Positions 1 to 5,854 of a stretch of 10,705 bases of DNA are shown piece by piece (position 1 is the stretch's first letter; the number at the start of each line of letters is the position of its first letter). The DNA comes from CAZVXI01 sp964631295. Lineage in GTDB: Bacteria; Planctomycetota; Phycisphaerae; Phycisphaerales; SM1A02. A program made the translations under genes and the position numbers. The notes beneath the pieces were generated by a model. It worked only from the letters and a program-made list of their open reading frames with translations. It was not told where the DNA came from and did no database searches. The stretch covers positions 1 through 10,705 of the forward strand of contig CAZVXI010000110.1 of the NCBI GenBank assembly GCA_964631295.1. Direction: 5' to 3'.

Positions 1-309
1 TGGTGGGGCCGGTGGCGGTTGATCGCGGCCGGCCATCGCGTGCAGCGTCTCGCTTGCGGTACCGATCGAGTTGATCTGAATCCCGAAATTCTCCCCCACC
101 TTCACCGCCTGGCCGCTGCCAATCACCTTATCGTTGACGAGCAGTTCAAGCGGCTCGTCCGTCTCCTTCGACAGTTCGATGATCGACCCGGGTCGCAGGT
201 GGAGCACCTCGCGCAGCAGCATCTCGCGCTCGCCGATCTGGACGATCACCGGCACTTCGATATGGAGCAGGGCTGTAGCGTCTGCGTACATGCCAGACAT
301 TATCGGCAT
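1..309 (-). CDS. fliN: Flagellar motor switch protein FliN (partial, runs off left edge)
   Basis: FliN is part of the cytoplasmic C-ring of the flagellar motor, where with FliM and FliG it sets rotation direction and supports export. Translating the minus strand from the ATG at 309 gives about 103 residues, open to the window edge. A SpoA/FliN domain fills roughly residues 15-85: VPVIVQIGERE, then LHLRPGSIIEL, EPLELLVNDKVIGSGQ and ENFGIQINSI, all in the family order. The short N-terminus ahead of the domain favours FliN over the C-terminus of FliM. After the domain comes a proline-rich tail that is cut by the edge, so the true C-terminus is unknown. A second in-frame ATG at 300 is an equally possible start; neither has a clear Shine-Dalgarno. 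The gene is divergent from hsp20. A SctQ-type secretion homologue is a less likely alternative. Confidence 0.88.
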   Translation of the reverse strand, partial: MPIMSGMYADATALLHIEVPVIVQIGEREMLLREVLHLRPGSIIELSKETDEPLELLVNDKVIGSGQAVKVGENFGIQINSIGTASETLHAMAGRDQPPPAPP

Positions 310-541
310 ATGCCGCCGTTCGATTGAGGCGACCAGCGGAATCCCCTCACTTCCGGAGTGAACTGCCAAGGTGACAGCAGCGCCGCGTCCCGATTGCCGC
401 CCTGACGCCCTATGGCAGCCTCAGCAGGCAAAAATCGCATGCTCACGCTGGCACGCGCCGTGCATTTCTTCATGTGCGGTCGCAGCCGCGCACACTGACT
501 GAATCATTTGCATCGACATCGAATCGAAAGGAGACCAACCA
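310..541. promoter_or_regulatory. Divergent intergenic region between fliN and hsp20, with a dyad at 473-494
   Basis: This stretch must hold the promoter of hsp20 and possibly that of fliN. I see no convincing -35/-10 pair, no CIRCE element and no clear heat-shock sigma box. The one structure is an inverted repeat, TGTGCG (473-478) and CGCACA (489-494), separated by 10 bases, about 50 bp ahead of the hsp20 start. It could be an operator or a short hairpin, or chance in GC-rich DNA. A strong ribosome binding site, AAAGGAG, lies at 527-533 and fixes the hsp20 start. Confidence 0.3.
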
Positions 542-979
542 ATGACACTCATCGCCCGACGCTCCCCGAACACCGCCCGTTCGCCGCTCACCGGCCTGAT
601 GGACCTGTTCCAGAACGACCCGTTCTTCAACTTCGAGATCAAGCCGCTTGAAGAGGATGGCAATCTTGCGCTGGACATCTCTGAGCATGAGAACCAGGTG
701 ATTGTCCGTGCCTCGCTGCCCGGCTTCAAGAAGGACGAAGTCGATGTGCAGGTGCATGATGGCGTCCTGACCATCAAGGCAGAGCGCTGCGAAGAGGAAG
801 AAACCACCAACGAGAAGTTCTACCGCCGCGAACGCCGGTACGGCTCGTTCCAGCGCAGCATCACACTGCCGGGCATCGGCGCGGATGCGGATGCATCGGC
901 TGAACTTGTCGATGGCGTGCTGACCGTCCGTATTCCGCAGGCAGCCAACGCGCGTCCTCGCAAGATCGCGATCAACTGA
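542..979 (+). CDS. Small heat-shock protein, Hsp20/alpha-crystallin family
   Basis: ATP-independent holdase chaperone that binds unfolding proteins in the cytoplasm and forms oligomers. The protein has 145 residues, the usual bacterial Hsp20 size. A short N-terminal arm (residues 1-40, with FQNDPFF) precedes the alpha-crystallin domain at about 43-132. Recognisable pieces are VIVRASLPGFKKDEVDV, GVLTIKAER, FYRRERRYGSFQRSITLP and the hallmark A-x-L-x-x-GVL (AELVDGVL, 120-127). The C-terminal extension carries an I-x-I type motif (IAI, 142-144), which usually docks onto a neighbouring subunit. AAAGGAG sits 8 bases ahead of the ATG. The gene stands alone and ends before a hairpin terminator. It converges with the PH-domain gene group. 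Family assignment is secure; the stress that induces it cannot be read from the sequence. Confidence 0.96.
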   Translation: MTLIARRSPNTARSPLTGLMDLFQNDPFFNFEIKPLEEDGNLALDISEHENQVIVRASLPGFKKDEVDVQVHDGVLTIKAERCEEEETTNEKFYRRERRYGSFQRSITLPGIGADADASAELVDGVLTVRIPQAANARPRKIAIN

Positions 980-1018
980 TCGCTGCCATTGTCACAACAT
1001 TTCAGCAACCACCCGAAG

Positions 1019-1045
1019 CGCCCGCGCATTGATATGCGGGCGTTT
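1019..1045 (+). terminator. Probable rho-independent terminator of hsp20
   Basis: Forty bases after the hsp20 stop, CGCCC...GCAT pairs with ATGC...GGGCG across a TGAT loop, giving a 9-bp GC-rich stem with a two-base bulge, followed by TTTCTC. The T-tract is short, so termination may be partial. On the minus strand no T-run follows, so it is not an obvious terminator for the convergent PH-domain gene ending at 1125. Confidence 0.55.
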
Positions 1046-1124
1046 CTCATGCGCTTCGACCACCGCCAAGGCCCAGTCCATTCCCACGAGCGCGGGCCGT
1101 GACGCAACGCAGTGCGCGGTCAAC

Positions 1125-1871
1125 TCATGCCCGTACAAGGTCGCGAATCTCGCGGAGCATCGCCAGATGCGCAGGCGTCCATCGCGAGCCTGGCCCCTGC
1201 GGCATGTGCATCGCCCCGTCGTCGCCGAGGCCGGACGTTCGCGAGAGTCGAGCACGGCTCATGATCCTGTCTCGGACTTCCTCCGCGTTGGCGATGCCTT
1301 CGATCAATCCCTGATTGCTCACGCGCTGCCCCTGCTGTGACACGCCGCCTGCACCGGCCGTTTCGATCAGCACGCTCGCGATCCCGCACATGCGCTGCAC
1401 GGGCCCCTGCGTGAGTTTCACGTTCTGAACATTGTCGTAGGTGATGGTCGTCTCGTGGATCGCCCACACATCCCGGCGGATGCGAACTGCGCGATCGGTC
1501 ATCACGTACCACGTCGTATCGAAACGCAAGTGCACGCCGATGTATGCAATCACATCCGGAACGATCGCAAGGAACAACGCGACCGGCACAAGCAGCAGCC
1601 CGACCCACCATTCAAGAACCATGATGATGATCCAGCCGACGAGGATTGCGAGGTCCAGCACGATCGCGACGATCCAGAACCACAGCTTCAGATAGGTGAG
1701 GAAACCGTCGTCCGGCTGGAAGGTGAGCGTGTTCTCATCACGGCTGACGGGCAGGTCCGGCGGATCGTGCGGCACGCGAAACCATCGCACGAGAGCTGAC
1801 CAGATGCCGCGATACATCCAGCGTGAGGCTGCCTCGACACGGCCCCGTTGATCAAGCGGCTGCTCGTTCAT
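1125..1871 (-). CDS. Membrane protein with bacterial PH domain (bPH2, YdbS-like), distal gene
   Basis: 248 residues. Two strongly hydrophobic segments, about 62-85 (LKLWFWIVAIVLDLAILVGW) and 88-112, form a membrane hairpin. A bPH2-type domain follows at about 115-205: WYVMTDRAVRIRRDVW, then YDNVQNVKLTQGPVQRMCGI, ASVLIETAG and IEGIANAEEVRDRI. The order matches the bPH2 family (PF03703 type), whose role is poorly defined; members are envelope proteins. The start is well supported: GGAGGTGAT at 1874-1882 is a near-perfect Shine-Dalgarno, and the ATG overlaps the stop of the upstream gene as ATGA, so translation is probably coupled. The C-terminus ends in a short helix, MLREIRDLVRA, that also occurs in the upstream paralogue. 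The two proteins may work as a pair; that is inference. Confidence 0.87.
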   Translation of the reverse strand: MNEQPLDQRGRVEAASRWMYRGIWSALVRWFRVPHDPPDLPVSRDENTLTFQPDDGFLTYLKLWFWIVAIVLDLAILVGWIIIMVLEWWVGLLLVPVALFLAIVPDVIAYIGVHLRFDTTWYVMTDRAVRIRRDVWAIHETTITYDNVQNVKLTQGPVQRMCGIASVLIETAGAGGVSQQGQRVSNQGLIEGIANAEEVRDRIMSRARLSRTSGLGDDGAMHMPQGPGSRWTPAHLAMLREIRDLVRA

Positions 1872-2446
1872 GCATCACCTCCGGAGCCCTTGGTTGACCC
1901 ACCGGCGCGCTCGGCAGTCATCGCGCGCAGGCCATCACGAATCTCGCGCAGGAGTGCGATCGCTTCATCGTCGGCGGTTTCGTCACCCGGTGATTCAGTC
2001 GAGGCATCATCCTCCCCCTTTGCGCCGCGCATCTGCGAGTACAGGTAATCGCGCAGGCGTTCGGGGTTGCGGATGCCTTCGATCGTCATCTCCGCACCCG
2101 CGGAGCCAGAAGCCGTCTGCACCGCAACCGATGCCAGCCCGAGCCAACGGTGAAACAAGTTACGCGTGACATGGATATCTTGAATTCGGCGATAGGTGAG
2201 TTGAATCTCTCGCTTAAACAGCAGACCCCAAGACATCGACACGCCATCATCATCAAACCTGTAATGCAGCGTGTGGTACTTGCACAGCAGCGGAATGATC
2301 ACGAACGGGAAGCCAACAATCGTGAGCAGCGCGACGAGCACGTAGTAGGTGCGCAGAGATTCGTCCGGCCGGGTGATCGACGCAGGATCAAACGCTGCAC
2401 CGCTGCTGCGAGCACCTCCGCCTGCCGATGGTGTTGTGTGACTCAT
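1868..2446 (-). CDS. Membrane protein with bacterial PH domain (bPH2), proximal gene
   Basis: 192 residues from the ATG at 2446. A disordered N-terminus (1-30) leads into one hydrophobic stretch at about 34-56 (YYVLVALLTIVGFPFVIIPL), long enough for a membrane hairpin. A bPH2 domain follows at about 60-135: YRFDDDGVSMSWGLLFKREI, RRIQDIHVTRNLFHRWLGLASVAVQTASG and IEGIRNPERLRDYL. An acidic linker and the helix ALLREIRDGLRAM close the protein, as in its downstream paralogue. An in-frame ATG at 2503 would add 19 residues and overlap the lipoprotein gene by 17 bp, with AAGGCCAGG just ahead of it. I prefer 2446 because the extra residues are unlike the family, but 2503 is possible by translational coupling. 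Function is unknown beyond a membrane-associated PH-fold protein. Confidence 0.84.
   Translation of the reverse strand: MSHTTPSAGGGARSSGAAFDPASITRPDESLRTYYVLVALLTIVGFPFVIIPLLCKYHTLHYRFDDDGVSMSWGLLFKREIQLTYRRIQDIHVTRNLFHRWLGLASVAVQTASGSAGAEMTIEGIRNPERLRDYLYSQMRGAKGEDDASTESPGDETADDEAIALLREIRDGLRAMTAERAGGSTKGSGGDA
1874..1882 (-). promoter_or_regulatory. Strong Shine-Dalgarno GGAGGTGAT for the distal PH-domain gene
   Basis: On the minus strand GGAGGTGAT precedes the ATG at 1871 and lies inside the 3' end of the upstream gene. It is nearly fully complementary to the 16S anti-SD and shows that the ATGA overlap is a true gene junction. Confidence 0.8.
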
Positions 2447-2486
2447 GTAACCAGCATGCACCGATCGGCCGGGTAACGCAAGTGCC

Positions 2487-2933
2487 TCACCGCCGGTCCT
2501 CATCCTGGCCTTCGGGAATCGTGATAAGCCCGATCAGCGGTTGGTCCGGTCCGGTCTGGATCTCCACAAGCCGAATCGCCGTCGCCTCGACCGTCCGCAG
2601 GAACCCGCCGGATCGCACCGCATCGCCACGCTCATCGTGGAACACGCCCATCGGTACGCGGAGCGTCTCACCGGAACGCAGCGAGTCGATCCGATGCACG
2701 TATCGCTGGTTGATCCACAGATCGAAATCGCTGTACGAGGTCGCAGTTGAGTTGACGATCACGATGTGGTCGCCCTCAATCAGTACGTGCATGTTAACCA
2801 CGTTGGTGGTGTGCAGCGCATCGGGATACGGCCGGGTGGCCCGGGCAGGGTCGTAAAACGGCCGGGCGCAGCCAGAGAGGCTGATCGCAATCAAACCAAC
2901 AAGACCGGCGGACATCGGCAGCGGCATTCGCAT
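2487..2933 (-). CDS. Putative lipoprotein of unknown function
   Basis: 148 residues. The N-terminus is a lipoprotein signal: a basic start (MRMP), a hydrophobic core (GLVGLIAISL) and a lipobox L-S-G-C with the acylated cysteine at residue 22. The mature part is a small, probably beta-rich domain with short alternating strands (VNMHVLIEGDHIVIVNSTA, DFDLWINQRYVHRID, SGETLRVPMGVF) and then RTVEATAIRLVEIQ. I do not recognise the family. It is the first gene of a minus-strand group with the two PH-domain genes, 40 bp from the preferred start of the next gene or overlapping it by 17 bp if the longer start is used. That suggests a shared envelope role. No good Shine-Dalgarno is visible; the start is chosen because it gives a complete lipoprotein signal. 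Confidence 0.78.
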   Translation of the reverse strand: MRMPLPMSAGLVGLIAISLSGCARPFYDPARATRPYPDALHTTNVVNMHVLIEGDHIVIVNSTATSYSDFDLWINQRYVHRIDSLRSGETLRVPMGVFHDERGDAVRSGGFLRTVEATAIRLVEIQTGPDQPLIGLITIPEGQDEDRR

Positions 2934-2969
2934 CGGCGACAGGATAGCAGAATGTCGCGGATGTCGTGG

Positions 2970-2989
2970 GATGCCAACACGCTGGCATC
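2970..2989 (-). terminator. Perfect hairpin at the end of the cysteine-rich ORF, possible terminator without U-tract
   Basis: GATGCCA and TGGCATC form a 7-bp perfect stem with a 6-base loop, and the stem overlaps the stop codon of the small cysteine-rich ORF (2988-2990). No T-run follows on the minus strand, so it may be an RNA end-protecting stem or a weak terminator. It separates the cassette region from the lipoprotein gene at 2933. Confidence 0.4.
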
Positions 2990-3212
2990 AGTCATCACAT
3001 GGGCACCCTGATGGTGCTTCCTCTGGTCCACAAAATGCCTCGGCGGTGATTGTCGTGCAGTCGAATGATCCGTTGGTCTCAACGAAGCAACTGCAGCTTA
3101 TCTCGACCAACGAGCAAGACTTGTTCAGGACCTCGCCGGTGATCGCCATCCACACGCACTCGCCCTCACCTGGCAGGTCGCTCACACCATCGCATGGCGT
3201 ATCGACAGTCAA
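2988..3212 (-). CDS. Small cysteine-rich protein, truncated paralogue (left cassette)
   Basis: 74 residues with 9 cysteines. It matches the C-terminal half of the cysteine-rich protein at 5317-5772 with fixed spacing: S-[DE]-L-P-G, then VW, 11 residues, C-x6-C-x-C-F, 8 or 9 residues, C. That shared pattern argues the reading frame is or was coding. It lacks the signal peptide and roughly the first 75 residues of its relative. An in-frame TAA lies 9 bases upstream of the TTG, so it cannot extend. The TTG overlaps the TGA of the large upstream gene (TTGA), so coupled translation is possible, but the product would stay in the cytoplasm, where the cysteines would probably not form disulphides. 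It may therefore be a 5'-truncated remnant. A perfect hairpin sits on its stop codon. Confidence 0.5.
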   Translation of the reverse strand: MTVDTPCDGVSDLPGEGECVWMAITGEVLNKSCSLVEISCSCFVETNGSFDCTTITAEAFCGPEEAPSGCPCDD

Positions 3213-5050
3213 CTCGTGTTGTTAGCTTGTAGCACTGGCAACCTGAAAATACGGGTGGCTTCATTCCGATTGACGCACTCGCAAAGAGAAGCATGGTCGT
3301 TTCGTTCAACATTGGTCGCTTCCTCATCTGGCGGTATATTGGAATTCAGACGCAGCAGCGCGATTTGGGCGCGATACCAATCACGACGACGCACTGCGTG
3401 CGCGAGAAGTGACTGGAATCGCTGCCGCGCCTGGAACACGACATCTGGCGGGCTGTCATCACACAATACCTGACTCCAGACCAGCAGCGCCTGCCGCACC
3501 CGCTGAGCAAGTGACGTACGCTCAGCCGTGTACTCGGAGAGCAGTTCATTCAACCCACTGAGTGTGTCTGAGTCTTCGCCGATATTGGCGTCGTGCTTGA
3601 TCGCGAGGATCGCTTGTTCAATTTCTGCGCGCGCGTCTGTGGGCGGCCACACTGTATCCATGTGGCGGTAGATCAGTCGGTTTGTGGCTTGCTGCCACTT
3701 GTCTGCGTCACCGTGCGAGTGCCTCGCGAGAAGTTCCGCTACTCGCGCCTGGAAACGCAATGTCTCTACAAGAGCGACACGAGACTGCTCACACCGAATC
3801 GTTCGTGTGATGCGGTCCATCGGCTTAGGCTGCACCAACTCAGAGTAGATCTGGAAGAGGGTGTCGCCAGCACGACTCCTGACTGCATCCAGTTCCGCAT
3901 GCCGCGCCAGCCACATCGCTTCGTACTCATTCAACAATGTGTCGATCTCCGCCCGCGCATCGGGCAGCGCCGCCAGCGTGTCGCTCATCGCCGCCCTGAC
4001 ATTTTCAACACCGGGCGGCAGTGCTGAGGCGACCGGAATCGACGAATCGCAAAGCAGACGAACATCGATGTGCGACGCGACGAGGCCATCGGCCGAGAAA
4101 CCGAGCGTGCGTTCCTCGGCAACGAGGCACCCAATTTCGTACGCCTGCGAAGCCGCCAGAAGCCGGACCTGTTGCTCATCAGTCAATATGGCCACTACTT
4201 CAGCGACGAACGTCTGGAAACCGGCTGATGCAGATTGCTCAACAGCAACTCTCAACGCCGCATACGCCTTGAGCAACTTCCGAAGGGACTCGCCGCTGTA
4301 GACCGTTGGCGAAATCATATGACGATCGCCTGTGACTTGTCGGAAGGCACGAAGTCGGAGGCGGTCGCGCCGCGCCGTCGGCATTTCACGGTCGTGTTCG
4401 CGACAAAGCGGATCATCACGAATCACGCGTTCACATTCTTTTCGCCGGTCGACGAACTCAGCAAACAGCTCATTCACGTAAAGAGCATGCACAGCAAGAA
4501 ACCGATTGTGGGCAAGCTCGATTGCGTGCCGCTGCTCAGGCGACGGCTTCAGGACCGCGATAAACCTCGCACAGCCGTTGAGCGCTCCCTTCTCATGCTC
4601 GGCGAGAATGACCTTGGCACTCGTTGGTATCGCATGGGGCGGCAGGAGGCGGTGAATCCGCAACCACGCCGACTCAGCCAACGCTCGCGGATCACCATCC
4701 AGCAGATCGGGCATGCTCGCAAAGAGGAACTCGAGCAAATCAATCGGATCAGACTCTGCCCATTGCCGTTGCCAACGTTCGTGCTGCGCAACGTCGTCCG
4801 GTTCCTGCTCAATGGCGGGATCAAGGCCGCGCCACTCTCTCCAAGCCATACACGCACGCTCGTACGCTATGCCTTTCGGCACACCCATCAACCGAAGGGC
4901 CTCCTCAAAGACCAAGTCAGGCGCGGATGTTTGCCAGCGTAGTTCGGAATACTCATCGCGAATGTCGGCGGTCTGAGCGTCAGCCACGCCAACGAGCGCA
5001 AGAATGACCACGACGACTCCCTGCCCCATCATGGCTTTGGACACTCGCAT
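3209..5050 (-). CDS. Large secreted helical protein of unknown family (left cassette copy)
   Basis: 613 residues from the ATG at 5050, which has GGGAG seven bases ahead. A Sec signal peptide is clear: MRVSK, hydrophobic core GVVVVILALVGV, cleavage after ADA at about residue 25. The rest looks largely alpha-helical, charged and Trp/Arg-rich, with no catalytic motif I recognise. Landmarks shared with the paralogue at 5855-7527 include YSELRW (34-39), MAWREWRGLDP (68-78), HAIELAH (175-181), YSGE (251-254) and AILTDEQ (287-293). LTDEQ recalls the LTxxQ motif of Spy/CpxP-type periplasmic proteins, but that link is weak. It carries about 43 more C-terminal residues than the paralogue, including a cysteine pair. 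The open frame extends upstream through the CTTT repeat to a TTG at 5188, but signal peptide and ribosome binding site favour 5050. I do not recognise a function. Confidence 0.8.
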   Translation of the reverse strand: MRVSKAMMGQGVVVVILALVGVADAQTADIRDEYSELRWQTSAPDLVFEEALRLMGVPKGIAYERACMAWREWRGLDPAIEQEPDDVAQHERWQRQWAESDPIDLLEFLFASMPDLLDGDPRALAESAWLRIHRLLPPHAIPTSAKVILAEHEKGALNGCARFIAVLKPSPEQRHAIELAHNRFLAVHALYVNELFAEFVDRRKECERVIRDDPLCREHDREMPTARRDRLRLRAFRQVTGDRHMISPTVYSGESLRKLLKAYAALRVAVEQSASAGFQTFVAEVVAILTDEQQVRLLAASQAYEIGCLVAEERTLGFSADGLVASHIDVRLLCDSSIPVASALPPGVENVRAAMSDTLAALPDARAEIDTLLNEYEAMWLARHAELDAVRSRAGDTLFQIYSELVQPKPMDRITRTIRCEQSRVALVETLRFQARVAELLARHSHGDADKWQQATNRLIYRHMDTVWPPTDARAEIEQAILAIKHDANIGEDSDTLSGLNELLSEYTAERTSLAQRVRQALLVWSQVLCDDSPPDVVFQARQRFQSLLAHAVRRRDWYRAQIALLRLNSNIPPDEEATNVERNDHASLCECVNRNEATRIFRLPVLQANNTS

Positions 5051-5119
5051 GGTCCGCTCCCTGAAGTTGCTGCGGATACCTTCCGTGTTCAGCCATATTC
5101 CGCGCGATGATGGGCGATC

Positions 5120-5125
5120 TGTCAA
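5120..5125 (-). promoter_or_regulatory. Candidate -35 box TTGACA (left cassette)
   Basis: A perfect TTGACA lies 5 bases downstream of the CTTT tract and about 70 bases before the ATG at 5050. The -10 is weak: GGAATA at an 18-base spacing or GAATAT at 19. The hexamer is conserved in the right copy. Planctomycete promoters are little characterised, so this is a candidate only. Confidence 0.35.
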
Positions 5126-5130
5126 CCAGG

Positions 5131-5158
5131 AAAGAAAGAAAGAAAGAAAGAAAGAAAG
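5131..5158 (-). repeat. Tetranucleotide microsatellite, seven units (CTTT on coding strand)
   Basis: Seven perfect AAAG units on the plus strand, read as CTTT on the strand of the downstream gene. The matching leader at 7608-7623 has four units within otherwise almost identical sequence. Such tracts change length by slipped-strand mispairing. Its position, just upstream of TTGACA, is where a promoter UP-element or activator would sit. Confidence 0.95.
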
Positions 5159-5316
5159 TGCCTGAATCGCCTGCAACTCATTGTCCAACAGCGAGTTACG
5201 GATCTGCGATCAGGTGGCCGATTTGGTCACATGCACGGTGAATGAAGTCTGCAAAAGCCGCGCTTTCAATCGAGTTGGCGTGTTCTCAGAGGTAGTTCAA
5301 CGAGGAAAACCACGAG

Positions 5317-5772
5317 TCAGTCGCAAAGCGGCCCGCTCTTGAGGCCGCATGGATAAGCCACCGCCTGGATCTCATCGAAGCAGTCGCAGTCAAGCTCCGC
5401 CTCCTCGCAATCGAGTCGTTCCGGATCGCCAAGATGACGGGCCCAGACACCGTCCCCGCCCGGCAACTCTGAATCACCGCAGCTCGAACGAATATCGAGT
5501 GCAACCCACCGGACACTATGCGCGCCGGCGCACTCCTGACTGAGCCCGACGAGGAAGTTCTCCCAGCAACCCGCGTGTACCCAGCGGATCTCTGAGTACT
5601 TCGTGGTTCCGACACACCAGACGAACTCCACTTCATAGAGATAGCATTCCGGTGAAGGGTATGCTGACGCCTCCTCTGCAACTGTTGCGGCACTCGAAGG
5701 TGCGGTGCTGGTCATCGCAGCAACCACGCCGACAGTTGCCATGGCCAAGATGCTGTATCGCTGGCGCTTCGT
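5317..5772 (-). CDS. Small secreted cysteine-rich protein (right cassette), apparent ACG start
   Basis: About 151 residues if read from ACG at 5770-5772, or 143 from the TTG at 5748. The region from ACG encodes a textbook signal peptide: basic KRQR, core ILAMATVGVVAAM, and a TAPSSA cleavage region. AGGAG at 5780-5784 lies exactly 7 bases ahead of the ACG, while an in-frame TGA stands two codons upstream. So the natural start position holds ACG instead of ATG. Starting at the TTG or at the ATG two codons later keeps the hydrophobic core but removes the basic part. The mature protein has 10 cysteines and ends with C-x6-C-x-C-F and two more cysteines, a pattern shared with the 74-residue ORF at 2988-3212. 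Many cysteines after a signal peptide suggest a disulphide-stabilised extracellular protein. It begins about 80 bp after the large gene. Family unknown. Confidence 0.68.
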   Translation of the reverse strand, partial: TKRQRYSILAMATVGVVAAMTSTAPSSAATVAEEASAYPSPECYLYEVEFVWCVGTTKYSEIRWVHAGCWENFLVGLSQECAGAHSVRWVALDIRSSCGDSELPGGDGVWARHLGDPERLDCEEAELDCDCFDEIQAVAYPCGLKSGPLCD

Positions 5773-5854
5773 AAATCATCTCCTGTTCGTATGCTCTCGC
5801 GCAGAACAGACCCGACGGACGCTGTTGGGTCTCGCCAGTGCGCAACAATAAACA

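Larger units (their letters stand above)
5048..5285 (-). repeat. Conserved leader repeat, left copy (matches 7525-7749)
   Basis: This 238-bp stretch ends at the start codon of the left large gene and matches the 225 bp ahead of the right large gene in the same orientation. Next to the start codon, 83 bases match with 2 differences. After the CTTT tract, 46 more match with 1 difference. Further out identity is lower, with one single-base indel, and it stops at GTGTTC. The length difference is 12 bases in the tract plus that 1 base. Similarity drops abruptly a few bases inside the coding sequence. It presumably contains promoter and ribosome binding site. Confidence 0.9.

Noticed and set aside
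3178..3311. Alternative minus-strand frame beginning MLNETTMLLFASASIGM and containing GCQCY, a possible lost N-terminus of the left cysteine-rich gene
   Set aside because: It ends soon after, its hydrophobic segment is a poor signal peptide, and it does not align convincingly with the N-terminal half of the right copy.
4235..4942. A 235-residue open frame on the plus strand opposite the left large gene
   Set aside because: It is antisense to a minus-strand gene supported by a signal peptide, a ribosome binding site and homology to a paralogue; the plus-strand product has no recognisable domain.
5051..5188. Upstream extension of the left large gene through the CTTT tract (TTG start at 5188)
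   Set aside because: It would bury the signal peptide, has no Shine-Dalgarno, and the few base differences from the other copy outside the repeat change amino acids, so there is no sign of coding constraint. Kept only as an alternative in the repeat finding.
5633..5848. A 71-residue frame overlapping the start of the right cysteine-rich gene, with an ATG right after AGGAG
   Set aside because: That ATG is too close to the AGGAG, the product shows no signal or domain, and the overlapping frame has a full signal peptide and a cysteine pattern shared with its paralogue.
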